From the NCBI GenBank assembly GCA_002719135.1, contig PBGU01000043.1:13242-39292 (forward strand): a stretch of 26,051 bases of DNA, in the 5' to 3' direction. Source of the stretch: Gammaproteobacteria bacterium (GTDB lineage: Bacteria; Pseudomonadota; Gammaproteobacteria; Pseudomonadales; Azotimanducaceae). The notes below the pieces were generated by a model. That model worked only from the letters and a program-made list of their open reading frames with translations. It ran no database searches and was not told the DNA's origin. A program made the translations under genes and the position numbers. Shown here piece by piece: positions 16,030 to 24,228 of this stretch (position 1 is the first letter of the stretch; each line of letters begins with the position of its first letter).

Positions 16030-17937
16030 TTAAGTTTCCTCTAGGGGATCGCCGACGGATCCTTCTTGACTGTTTTTGTTGTTATTGGTTTTCGATTTAT
16101 TAACGCCTTCATCGGGTGCTCTGGGCTTTGCCCCCGCCATTATGTCCCCAACTTGGGCCGGCAATAACGTCTCGTATTCCATCAAAGCATCGGCCATTAC
16201 GTGGAGTTTCTCTACGTTGTCTTGCAGAATCTTTGTCGCTCTTTTATAGCAACCATCGATAATTTTTCTGACCTCTTCGTCAATTTCCCTGGCGGTCTGC
16301 GAAGAAATCGTTTTCGATTGCGAACCGGCGGACATGCCCAGAAACACTTCTCCTTCGTCATCGTCATATTTCACTGGGCCCATCCTTTCCGATAGCCCCC
16401 ATTTAGTAACCATATTACGCGCGAGCTGAGTGGCTCGCTCTATATCGTTGGACGCTCCAGTGGTTACCCCATCCGCACCACTTATCAATTCCTCTGCAAT
16501 ACGACCGCCCAGTAAAGAGCAAATTTGGGACACCACCGACCGCCGACTGTGGCTATAACGATCCTCCTCCGGCAAAAACATGGTGACACCGAGTGCCCGA
16601 CCTCGAGGAACGATGGTAATTTTGTATAGTTGATCGTGATCGGGAACCGTATATCCAACTATCGCATGCCCAGCCTCGTGATATGCCGTATTTCGTTTTT
16701 CTTTCTCGGACATCACCATCGACTTACGTTCCGCGCCCATCATGACTTTATCTTTAGCCTTTTCGAATTCCTCCATTTCAACCAACCGTTTGCCGCCACG
16801 GGCAGCAAAAAGTGCGGCTTCATTAATAATATTTTCCAGGTCGGCGCCAGAAAATCCCGGGGTTCCACGTGCCAAAATCGACGGTTCAACGTCATCTGCA
16901 ATCGGAACTTTCCGCATGTGAACATTTAATATTTGTTCCCGCCCTCGAATATCCGGCAAGGAGACAACGACCTGTCGATCAAAACGTCCGGGCCTCAACA
17001 AAGCTGGGTCAAGGACATCTGGCCTATTCGTCGCAGCAATGACGATGACGCCATTATTAGGTTCAAATCCATCCATCTCGACCAACAGTTGATTGAGCGT
17101 TTGTTCGCGCTCATCGTGACCGCCACCCAAACCTGCTCCCCGATGGCGGCCCACCGCGTCGATTTCATCAATAAAAATGATGCATGGAGCTTGTTTCTTG
17201 GCCTGTTCAAACATATCGCGTACGCGAGAGGCACCGACACCGACAAACATCTCGACAAAGTCCGAGCCGGATATCGTAAAAAAGGGAACTTTTGCTTCGC
17301 CGGCTATTGCCTTAGCAAGTAGGGTCTTTCCCGTTCCCGGCGCGCCAACCATGAGCGTGCCGCGAGGAATACGACCACCCAACCGCTGAAACTTACTGGG
17401 GTCCATGAGAAACTCAACGAGCTCCTGGACTTCTTCCTTAGCTTCGTCCACGCCTGCAACATCAGCAAAGGTAGTCTTGATCTGATCTTCAGACAGCAAG
17501 CGGGCTTTACTTTTGCCAAACGCCATGGGACCGCCTCGGCCCCCAACTCCACCCTGCATTTGCCTCATAAAAAGCATGAAGACAGCGATAATGATCAGGA
17601 TAGGAAAGCTTGCGATCAGTAGCTGAGCCCAAAATCCTTCGGTTTCGGCTTCTTTGCCCACGATCTCGACGTCGTGTTCCATCAAATCGTCTAATAGTCT
17701 CGGGTCCGGCGCTGGAATAATGACCTTAAAACGAGAAGTATCCTTCCGAAGCACGGTTAGGTATTCATGGTGACCATCGAATTCGACCTGGCGAATCTCG
17801 TTACGGTTTACCTGTTCGATAAAGTCGGAGTAGCTGATTTCCTGTGGCTCACTCACCCCGCTAAAATTATTAAATACGGTCAGTAGGACAGCGGCGATAA
17901 TTAGCCAAAGCAGGAGATTTTTTCCCATATCGTTCAA
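16030..17937 (-). CDS. ftsH: ATP-dependent zinc metalloprotease FtsH
   Basis: Hexameric inner-membrane AAA+ protease that degrades misfolded membrane proteins and regulators such as sigma-32 and LpxC in E. coli. The 635 residues contain TM1 (about 7-24), a periplasmic domain, TM2 (about 104-124), Walker A GAPGTGKT (198-205), Walker B IIFIDE (253-258), the second region of homology around TNRPDVLDPALLRPGRFDRQ (303-322), and the zinc site HEAGH (420-424). The C-terminal tail is Lys/Asn-rich. The start is TTG 17937: AGGAGG (17951-17946) is 8 bases upstream, and the N-terminus MNDMGKNLLLWL matches E. coli MSDMAKNLILWL. ATG 17928 would lose three residues. rlmE, normally just upstream in the same operon, is missing. 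Confidence 0.97.
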   Translation of the reverse strand: MNDMGKNLLLWLIIAAVLLTVFNNFSGVSEPQEISYSDFIEQVNRNEIRQVEFDGHHEYLTVLRKDTSRFKVIIPAPDPRLLDDLMEHDVEIVGKEAETEGFWAQLLIASFPILIIIAVFMLFMRQMQGGVGGRGGPMAFGKSKARLLSEDQIKTTFADVAGVDEAKEEVQELVEFLMDPSKFQRLGGRIPRGTLMVGAPGTGKTLLAKAIAGEAKVPFFTISGSDFVEMFVGVGASRVRDMFEQAKKQAPCIIFIDEIDAVGRHRGAGLGGGHDEREQTLNQLLVEMDGFEPNNGVIVIAATNRPDVLDPALLRPGRFDRQVVVSLPDIRGREQILNVHMRKVPIADDVEPSILARGTPGFSGADLENIINEAALFAARGGKRLVEMEEFEKAKDKVMMGAERKSMVMSEKEKRNTAYHEAGHAIVGYTVPDHDQLYKITIVPRGRALGVTMFLPEEDRYSHSRRSVVSQICSLLGGRIAEELISGADGVTTGASNDIERATQLARNMVTKWGLSERMGPVKYDDDEGEVFLGMSAGSQSKTISSQTAREIDEEVRKIIDGCYKRATKILQDNVEKLHVMADALMEYETLLPAQVGDIMAGAKPRAPDEGVNKSKTNNNKNSQEGSVGDPLEET

Positions 17938-18024
17938 AGACTTATCCTCCTAGCACGCGGTACCAGGACGCCACTTTCCGGGCCCAATAGACTACACCAG
18001 GTAAGTAGCTCCGGCTATTAAGCA

Positions 18025-18052
18025 ATATTTGGGCAGAATGAGACTTTACAAG
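18025..18052 (-). promoter_or_regulatory. Candidate heat-shock (sigma-32) promoter for ftsH
   Basis: On the minus strand CTTGTAA (18052-18046) is followed after 12 bases by CCCAAATAT (18033-18025). The sigma-32 pattern in E. coli is CTTGAAA, 12-14 bases, then CCCCATnT, so both boxes are partial matches at correct spacing. ftsH is a sigma-32 target in E. coli. Transcription would begin near 18018, about 80 bases before ftsH. No convincing sigma-70 promoter was found for the divergent yhbY. Confidence 0.3.
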
Positions 18053-18128
18053 TGGTAGATTATTCCTGGGCGGATAAAATCCACGTCGGTTCGTCCCTGC
18101 GACTTCGACACGTAATTTTCACCAACAT

Positions 18129-18434
18129 ATGCAGGTCATGGATACAAAAGTACTAAAGGCTATTGCACATCATCTCGATCCAATCGTAACCATTGGTAAC
18201 GCAGGATTATCAACAAGCGTCATTGCCGAATTGAAACGCGCCATCTCAGATCATGAATTGATCAAAATAAGGTTGAACGTTGGAGATAGAAAATTTCGAT
18301 CCGAACTCGCCAACGAGGTCGCACAACTGCTACGCGCAAAGTTGGTTCAACAAATAGGGAAGGTCTTTGTGGTGTATCGCGCTAACGAGCAAACTTGCCC
18401 CGCTCTATCAAACATCACGCGTTTTGGGCATTAA
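18129..18434 (+). CDS. yhbY: YhbY/CRS1 family RNA-binding protein
   Basis: Small KH-like RNA-binding protein associated with pre-50S particles in E. coli. The 101 residues contain the opening AIAHHLDPIVTIGNAGLS (with the GxxG-type loop GNAG), the helix VIAELKRAISDHELIKIRL, and the C-terminal strand IGKVFVVYR, aligning over the whole E. coli protein (97 residues). It is transcribed opposite to both neighbours, as in E. coli, and ends 17 bases from the convergent greA. ATG 18129 is used. ATG 18138 is an alternative three codons later, and neither has a well-spaced Shine-Dalgarno. Confidence 0.92.
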   Translation: MQVMDTKVLKAIAHHLDPIVTIGNAGLSTSVIAELKRAISDHELIKIRLNVGDRKFRSELANEVAQLLRAKLVQQIGKVFVVYRANEQTCPALSNITRFGH

Positions 18435-18451
18435 CTACACACAACCTGGCT

Positions 18452-18925
18452 TCAAAGATGTTCAACCGTATCGACTTCGTATTCGCGCTCACCATCGGGT
18501 GATTTTACGACCACGGTATCGCCGAGACTTTTACCCACCATCGCCCTCGCCATCGGAGATAACACCGAGATCTTATCTTCTTTAATGTCAGCTTCATCTT
18601 CTCCGACGATTTTGTATCTCACTTCCTCATGACTACCTTGTTCTACCAACGTCACGGTACAGCCAAATAAAACTTTTCCGCTTGAGCTGATCTTTGTTAT
18701 GTCGATAACTTGAGCATCACTGAGCTTGGCTTCAATCTCTTGTATTCGCCCTTCCGTAAATCCCTGCTGCTCTTTAGCTGCGTGATATTCAGCATTCTCA
18801 CGCAAATCGCCATGCTCTCGAGCCTCGGCAATGGAGCGAGTCACAGACGGCCGCACAACGCTTTTGAGATGCGTCAATTCTGCTCTCAGTTTCGCAGCAC
18901 CCTCCACGGTCATGGGCGTCGTCAC
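18452..18925 (-). CDS. greA: Transcription elongation factor GreA
   Basis: Rescues backtracked RNA polymerase by stimulating cleavage of the nascent RNA. The 157 residues show an N-terminal coiled coil with the acidic tip EHGDLRENAEYHAAKEQQGF (D40 and E43 correspond to the E. coli catalytic pair D41/E44) and a C-terminal FKBP-like domain (YKIVGEDEADIKEDKISVLSP region). The start is GTG 18925, overlapping the carB stop by four bases (GTGA), and gives the family N-terminus. ATG 18913 would remove four residues. It follows carAB, as in many gammaproteobacteria. Confidence 0.96.
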   Translation of the reverse strand: MTTPMTVEGAAKLRAELTHLKSVVRPSVTRSIAEAREHGDLRENAEYHAAKEQQGFTEGRIQEIEAKLSDAQVIDITKISSSGKVLFGCTVTLVEQGSHEEVRYKIVGEDEADIKEDKISVLSPMARAMVGKSLGDTVVVKSPDGEREYEVDTVEHL

Positions 18926-21900
18926 GCTTGCGATCCTCGCTGTATTTCCTGAAGGCTTCGAACCCGATTACTGTTCCCATGTCGCATCGCAATACAGAAA
19001 GCTTCGCCGCCCGCAAGAGTCGTGGTGTAGCACACTTTATGACGTAGCGCGAGACGCCTAATAACCGCCGAGTCAAGAATCGCCTGGCGGCCTTCCGTCG
19101 TATTAACAATCAATGTTGGTGGGTCATTCTTTATAAGGTCTGTTACGTCCGGTCGACCTTCCGTAACTTTGTTGACTACTGCAGTACTTACGCCAGAATC
19201 CCTCAGAGTTTTTGCAGTTCCTCTTGTAGCAACAATCTCAAATCCCAAAGCCGTTAATTGCCTAGCGACCTCAGCTACATACGGCCGATCTGATTTCTTA
19301 ACGCTTATGAAAGCTAACCCGCCCTTAGGCAAAAATTCTCCCGCAGCTAACGTAGCCTTAGCGAAAGCCTCGCCGAACGAATCACCAATCCCCATGACTT
19401 CTCCAGTCGATTTCATTTCTGGTCCGAGGATCGGGTCGACCCCAGGGAATTTGACAAACGGGAATACAGACTCCTTAACGGAGTAGTGGACAGGGACAAT
19501 TTCTTCTGTAAATCCTTGCGCGTCCAGGCTTTCGCCAACCATACAACGAGCCGCGATTTTGGCGAGCGAGACCCCAATCGATTTCGAAACAAATGGCACA
19601 GTACGTGATGCCCTTGGGTTGACTTCTAGTACGTAGACCTTTTCATCTTGAACCGCCATTTGAACGTTCATTAAACCAACAACGCCCAGTTCTAGTGCCA
19701 GTGATTCAACCTGATCTCGTATTTCGCGTTGAATACCGGAATCGAGACGATATGGGGGTAGTGAGCAAGCCGAATCGCCGGAGTGCACGCCCGCTTGTTC
19801 GATATGTTGCATGATGGCACCAATCACGACTCGTTTCCCATCACATACGGCGTCGACGTCGATCTCTACGGCTTGATCCAAGAATCGATCAAGTAACACG
19901 GGTGATGCATTAGATACTTGAAACGCAGATTCCATATATCGTTGGAGATCTTGCTGACCGTATACGATCTCCATAGCACGGCCACCTAAGACGTACGACG
20001 GTCGAACAACAATCGGAAAGCCGATTTCATTTGCGGCGCGCGTGGCGCTATCTGGATCAATGACGGTACGGTTCAACGGTTGTCTCAAGGCAACTTTATC
20101 GATCATCACCTGAAATCGTTCCCGATCTTCAGCTCGATCTATCGCATCCGCGCTCGTCCCGAGAATTGGCACGCCCGCGGCCTCGAGCTGATCAACTAAC
20201 TTTAGCGGGGTCTGACCTCCAAATTGGACAATGACACCGTGAGGTTTCTCTACTTCAACGATGGCAAGTACGTCCTCCAAAGTCACCGGCTCAAAATAGA
20301 GACGGTCCGACGTGTCGTAGTCAGTCGAAACGGTCTCGGGATTACAATTCACCATAATCGTTTCGTATCCGTCTTCACGCATTGCCATCGCTGCGTGGAC
20401 ACAGCAATAATCAAACTCGATGCCCTGACCGATCCGGTTCGGACCACCACCCAAAACCATGATTTTTCGCTCTTTCGTCGGTTGCGCCTCACACTCTTCT
20501 TCGTAAGTCGAATACATGTAGGCAGTCGCAGCCTCGAATTCAGCAGCGCAAGTATCAACTCGTTTAAAAACTGGGCTGACGCCAAGTGCCTTACGATATT
20601 CTCTAAATTCTTCCTCCGAGCAACTAAATATCGACGCTAGGCGGACGTCTGAAAAACCATCTCTCTTCAATAGGCGGACATGGGCTTCTGTAAGATTTCT
20701 CAGATCCTGACCGTTAAGCGACTTCTCCGTTCGAACAAGGTCTTCAATCTGGGCCAGAAACCACTTGTCGATTCCCGTGGCTTCCGCAATTTCTCCGATG
20801 GTCATTCCGTCGCGGAAAGCATCCGCGACAAACCAAATCCGCTCCGCTCCTGCCTGTCTTAATTCGAGAGTAAGTATCGATGCCCGTTCGTCGTCAGTCG
20901 GGGAGAGGATCGGATCTAAGCCCATTACTCCGGTCTCGAGGCCTCTCAACGCTTTCTGGAAAGATTCTTTGAAAGTACGCCCGATCGCCATCACTTCGCC
21001 GACGGATTTCATCTGGGTCGTTAGTCGATTTTGGGCTTGACTGAATTTCTCAAAAGTAAAACGCGGCACCTTAGTCACTACGTAATCGATCGAAGGTTCA
21101 AACGAAGCGGGCGTTGCTCCGGTGATATCGTTAATCAGCTCGTCCAGGGTATACCCGACCGCTAACTTAGCCGCGACCTTGGCGATCGGAAATCCCGTTG
21201 CTTTCGAAGCAAGCGCCGACGATCGCGATACTCGCGGGTTCATTTCAATAACGACCATCCGTCCTGAATCAGGGTCGAGTGCGAATTGAACGTTTGAACC
21301 CCCCGTATCAACACCGATTTCCCGTAACACAGCGATTGATGCGTTACGCATCAATTGATATTCCTTGTCGGTCAGTGTTTGTGCAGGTGCCACCGTGATC
21401 GAATCACCGGTATGGATTCCCATCGGATCAACATTTTCGATTGAACAAACGATGATGCAGTTATCGGCACGATCACGTACAACCTCCATCTCAAATTCTT
21501 TCCATCCCAACAGTGACTCATCGATCAATAACTCACTGGTCGGCGAAAGATCTAAGCCCCCCGCGCATATCTCGATAAATTCCTCGCGGTTGTATGCAAC
21601 ACCGCCGCCACTCCCACCCAAAGTAAAGGAAGGTCTGATGATGCAGGGGAACCCAAGCCGGCTCTGGACCTGAAGCGCTTCTTCCAAGCTATGTGCGATC
21701 GCGGAGCGGGGAGTTTCTAGCCCAATCCGCCGCATGGCGCGATCAAAACGCTCTCTATCTTCGGCTTTGTCAATCGCATCGTGACTGGCACCAATGAGCT
21801 CAACGTTGTGGGCGTCAAGGACCCCTTCGCGAACGAGATCAAGTGCACAATTGAGTCCGGTCTGGCCGCCCATGGTAGGTAACAACGCCTCCGGTTTTTC

Positions 21901-22140
21901 GCGAGCAATGATCTCAGCAACAGTTTTCCACTCCACCGGCTCTATGTAGGTCGCATCTGCCATCGTAGGATCCGTCATTATCGTCGCCGGATTCGAATTG
22001 ACTAACACGACCCGATACCCCTCGCCGCGAAGAGCTTTGCATGCCTGGGCACCGGAATAATCAAATTCGCACGCTTGCCCGATGACGATTGGGCCGGCGC
22101 CTATGATAAGCACGGTCTCTATGTCCTCGCGCTTAGGCAT
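18922..22140 (-). CDS. carB: Carbamoyl-phosphate synthase large subunit
   Basis: Synthetic subunit that makes carbamoyl phosphate from bicarbonate, two ATP and ammonia channelled from CarA, feeding arginine and pyrimidine synthesis. At 1072 residues it matches E. coli (1073). It has the opening MPKREDIETVLIIGAGPIVIGQ, the duplicated ATP-grasp halves (IIRPSFTLGGSGGG and VVRPSYVLGGRAM signatures), the oligomerisation domain between and after them, and a C-terminal allosteric MGS-like domain (GLAFISVKKSDRPYV onward). ATG 22140 is chosen over GTG 22146 because it restores the conserved N-terminus. It overlaps the carA stop by 8 bases. The C-terminus overlaps greA by four. No extra gene separates carA and carB. 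Confidence 0.97.
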   Translation of the reverse strand: MPKREDIETVLIIGAGPIVIGQACEFDYSGAQACKALRGEGYRVVLVNSNPATIMTDPTMADATYIEPVEWKTVAEIIAREKPEALLPTMGGQTGLNCALDLVREGVLDAHNVELIGASHDAIDKAEDRERFDRAMRRIGLETPRSAIAHSLEEALQVQSRLGFPCIIRPSFTLGGSGGGVAYNREEFIEICAGGLDLSPTSELLIDESLLGWKEFEMEVVRDRADNCIIVCSIENVDPMGIHTGDSITVAPAQTLTDKEYQLMRNASIAVLREIGVDTGGSNVQFALDPDSGRMVVIEMNPRVSRSSALASKATGFPIAKVAAKLAVGYTLDELINDITGATPASFEPSIDYVVTKVPRFTFEKFSQAQNRLTTQMKSVGEVMAIGRTFKESFQKALRGLETGVMGLDPILSPTDDERASILTLELRQAGAERIWFVADAFRDGMTIGEIAEATGIDKWFLAQIEDLVRTEKSLNGQDLRNLTEAHVRLLKRDGFSDVRLASIFSCSEEEFREYRKALGVSPVFKRVDTCAAEFEAATAYMYSTYEEECEAQPTKERKIMVLGGGPNRIGQGIEFDYCCVHAAMAMREDGYETIMVNCNPETVSTDYDTSDRLYFEPVTLEDVLAIVEVEKPHGVIVQFGGQTPLKLVDQLEAAGVPILGTSADAIDRAEDRERFQVMIDKVALRQPLNRTVIDPDSATRAANEIGFPIVVRPSYVLGGRAMEIVYGQQDLQRYMESAFQVSNASPVLLDRFLDQAVEIDVDAVCDGKRVVIGAIMQHIEQAGVHSGDSACSLPPYRLDSGIQREIRDQVESLALELGVVGLMNVQMAVQDEKVYVLEVNPRASRTVPFVSKSIGVSLAKIAARCMVGESLDAQGFTEEIVPVHYSVKESVFPFVKFPGVDPILGPEMKSTGEVMGIGDSFGEAFAKATLAAGEFLPKGGLAFISVKKSDRPYVAEVARQLTALGFEIVATRGTAKTLRDSGVSTAVVNKVTEGRPDVTDLIKNDPPTLIVNTTEGRQAILDSAVIRRLALRHKVCYTTTLAGGEAFCIAMRHGNSNRVRSLQEIQRGSQA

Positions 22141-23275
22141 GAGCACTCTCGTTCTTGTAATCAGACATCATTTGGACAAATCGATCGAAAAGATAGGCGC
22201 AATCCTGCGGTCCTGGGCTCGCTTCTGGGTGGCCTTGAAAACCGAACGCCGGTTTGTCCGTTCTGGCTAATCCTTGGAGAGAGCCGTCGAATAGCGACAC
22301 GTGTGTAACCTCTAGATTTTGCGGTAAAGAGTCCCCGTCTACGGCAAAACCGTGGTTCTGGCTGGTGATGATGACGCGACCCGTCGATAAATCCTGAACT
22401 GGGTGATTTGCACCGTGATGGCCATGTGTCATCTTGACTGTCCTTGCATCGCTCGCCAAAGCCAGTAACTGACAGCCGAGGCAAATCCCAAACAACGGAA
22501 GTCCTGTCTCTAAGAATTTCCTTATCGCAGTAATCGCGTACTCGCAAGGGTCGGGATCGCCCGGACCGTTGGATAGAAAAACTCCGTCGGGATGCATTGC
22601 CATCACAGCTTCCGCAGACGTCGTTGCTGGTACCAGCGTCACGTCGCATCCTCGATCGGACAAAAGGCGTGAAATCGCGTGTTTCACACCAAAGTCATAG
22701 GCTACGACCTTATGGACAAAAGGCCCTGATTCGGCATAACCCTCGCCTAAACGCCAACTGCCGCCCCTCCAACTCACGACGTCCTGGCGACTCACCACCT
22801 TCGCTAAGTCCATCCCAGCTAAACCCGGAAATGCGTTCGCCTGAGCAAGAGCTTCATCCTCAGAGACTTCTTCGCCAGCCATTAAACAACCGGCTAAAGA
22901 ACCTTTCCGCCGAAGAATTCGAGTTAGTCTTCGCGTATCGATCCCGTCGATAGCAACGACTTCTTTATCTCGCAGAAAATCAGTAAGCGATTGATTGGCC
23001 CGCCAACTACTTACCTCGACCGGGAGATCGCGTATCACCAAGCCGTCCGCCCATACGCGGTCGGACTCCATGTCCTCCTCATTCGTTCCGGTATTTCCGA
23101 TATGGGGATACGTGAGGGTAATAATTTGGCGGGCATACGACGGGTCGGTAAGAATTTCTTGGTAACCGGTCATCGCCGTGTTGAAAACGACTTCTCCAGT
23201 TGCCGTGCCAGGAATACCAATGGAGCGCCCGCGAAAAACGCTACCGTCTTCAAGTACCAGTATGGCGGGCTTCAC
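22133..23275 (-). CDS. carA: Carbamoyl-phosphate synthase small subunit (glutaminase)
   Basis: Glutamine amidotransferase subunit that supplies ammonia to CarB. From GTG 23275 it is 380 residues (382 in E. coli). The class I triad is C265 in GICLGCQ, with H349 and E351 in FQGHPEASPGP; the N-terminal CarA domain contains TGYQEILTDPSY. The residue before Q269 is cysteine, where E. coli has histidine. The frame is open to an ATG at 23320, but those 15 extra residues are unlike CarA and the intervening DNA is an intrinsic terminator. GTG 23275 has AGGA five bases upstream and starts at the conserved region, so it is preferred. It is translationally linked to carB by an 8-base overlap. Confidence 0.95.
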   Translation of the reverse strand: MKPAILVLEDGSVFRGRSIGIPGTATGEVVFNTAMTGYQEILTDPSYARQIITLTYPHIGNTGTNEEDMESDRVWADGLVIRDLPVEVSSWRANQSLTDFLRDKEVVAIDGIDTRRLTRILRRKGSLAGCLMAGEEVSEDEALAQANAFPGLAGMDLAKVVSRQDVVSWRGGSWRLGEGYAESGPFVHKVVAYDFGVKHAISRLLSDRGCDVTLVPATTSAEAVMAMHPDGVFLSNGPGDPDPCEYAITAIRKFLETGLPLFGICLGCQLLALASDARTVKMTHGHHGANHPVQDLSTGRVIITSQNHGFAVDGDSLPQNLEVTHVSLFDGSLQGLARTDKPAFGFQGHPEASPGPQDCAYLFDRFVQMMSDYKNESAHA

Positions 23276-23286
23276 TTGCTTCCTAT

Positions 23287-23318
23287 AAAAAGGCGGGAAA
23301 GACTTCCGCCCTCCCGCC
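23287..23318 (-). terminator. Intrinsic terminator/attenuator just upstream of carA
   Basis: On the minus strand GGCGGGA (23318-23312) pairs perfectly with TCCCGCC (23298-23292) across 13 bases, followed by TTTTT (23291-23287). The carA Shine-Dalgarno and GTG start lie within 12 bases after the T-run. A second GGCGG inside the loop can pair instead with CCGCC of the 3' arm, giving a competing, shorter hairpin. It may simply end dnaK-dnaJ-dapB transcription, or act as an attenuator for carAB. Confidence 0.7.
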
Positions 23319-23359
23319 ATAGCTTCGTATCGCCCGACCCGAAATCGAGCGCCAGGATT

Positions 23360-23392
23360 CTAGCGGCAAATGGGAATAATTGCGCGGATCAT
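23360..23392 (-). other. Possible 10-codon leader open frame upstream of carA
   Basis: An ATG at 23392 opens the frame MIRAIIPICR and closes at TAG (23362-23360), between dapB and the carA terminator. A GGTGA sits roughly 8 bases upstream. Two of ten codons are arginine (both CGC), one next to the stop. carAB supplies arginine synthesis, so a leader peptide is conceivable, but frames this short arise often by chance. Confidence 0.2.
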
Positions 23393-23416
23393 AGTGCTTT
23401 CACCACAAAAAATGGT

Positions 23417-24226
23417 TCAGAGTCCGAGCACGTTCTCCATGCCAAAAAGACCCCTTTCTTTCATCGCGATCTTGTTGGCAACAAATCGAACGGCCCGAAT
23501 AGCGCCTGCCGCGAAGTTCGACCGACTTTGTGCTCGGTGCGTAATCTCGATGCGCTCGCCCGTTCCTGAAAAGGTCACCGTATGTTCTCCGACAACATCT
23601 CCGCCACGGGCAGAATGAAATCCAATAGTTGGTTGCGCGCGCTCACCGGTGTCGCCAACCCGTCCGTATATCGCGTCCTTTTCTAGATCGCGCCCGAGAG
23701 TCGTCGCAACAATTTCGCCCATCCGAACGGCGGTTCCCGACGGCGCGTCAATCTTATGGCGATGGTGCATTTCGTATATTTCAATATCGACGGAATCACC
23801 CAGAATCTCTGCTGCAGTTTCGATCAAACGAAACACTACGTTGACTCCAACACTCATATTGGGCGCCATCACAATCGGTATCGACCCGGCGGCAACTTCG
23901 ATGTCGTGCAGTCCGGAAGCATCGAACCCAGTCGTCCCAATAACCATCCCGAAACTATCCGCGACACCCCTGTCAAGAATCTCAAGCGTTGCTGCGGGAA
24001 TACTAAAATCGACAAGCACGTCAAAAGTCGATCCATCGGTATTCGCTGCAACTGGAACACCGATTTCGCCAACTCCGGCAACCAAGCCTGCGTCTTGCCC
24101 TAAAAATTCGCAATCCGAACGTTCAAGTGCCACCACTAGCGATAGATCTTTTTCGTCGTCGATGGCTTGCGTCAACATCCGACCCATGCGCCCGGCGGCA
24201 CCGTTAATTGCGACATCAATAGCCAT
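23417..24226 (-). CDS. dapB: 4-hydroxy-tetrahydrodipicolinate reductase
   Basis: NAD(P)H-dependent step of the lysine/meso-diaminopimelate pathway, which supplies lysine and peptidoglycan. The 269-residue protein has the dinucleotide loop GAAGRMGR (9-16), GTTGF (98-102), and the catalytic EMHHRHKIDAPSGTA (152-166), with the conserved His and the Lys158 that serves as proton donor. ATG 24226 follows the dnaJ stop by two bases, so the two genes are almost certainly co-transcribed. The dnaJ-dapB-carA order is common in gammaproteobacteria. Confidence 0.96.
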   Translation of the reverse strand: MAIDVAINGAAGRMGRMLTQAIDDEKDLSLVVALERSDCEFLGQDAGLVAGVGEIGVPVAANTDGSTFDVLVDFSIPAATLEILDRGVADSFGMVIGTTGFDASGLHDIEVAAGSIPIVMAPNMSVGVNVVFRLIETAAEILGDSVDIEIYEMHHRHKIDAPSGTAVRMGEIVATTLGRDLEKDAIYGRVGDTGERAQPTIGFHSARGGDVVGEHTVTFSGTGERIEITHRAQSRSNFAAGAIRAVRFVANKIAMKERGLFGMENVLGL

Positions 24227-24228
24227 CC

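Noticed and set aside
23276..23320. ATG 23320 as the carA start
   Set aside because: The 15 extra residues do not belong to the CarA family and the DNA forms an intrinsic terminator; GTG 23275 has a good Shine-Dalgarno and the conserved N-terminus.
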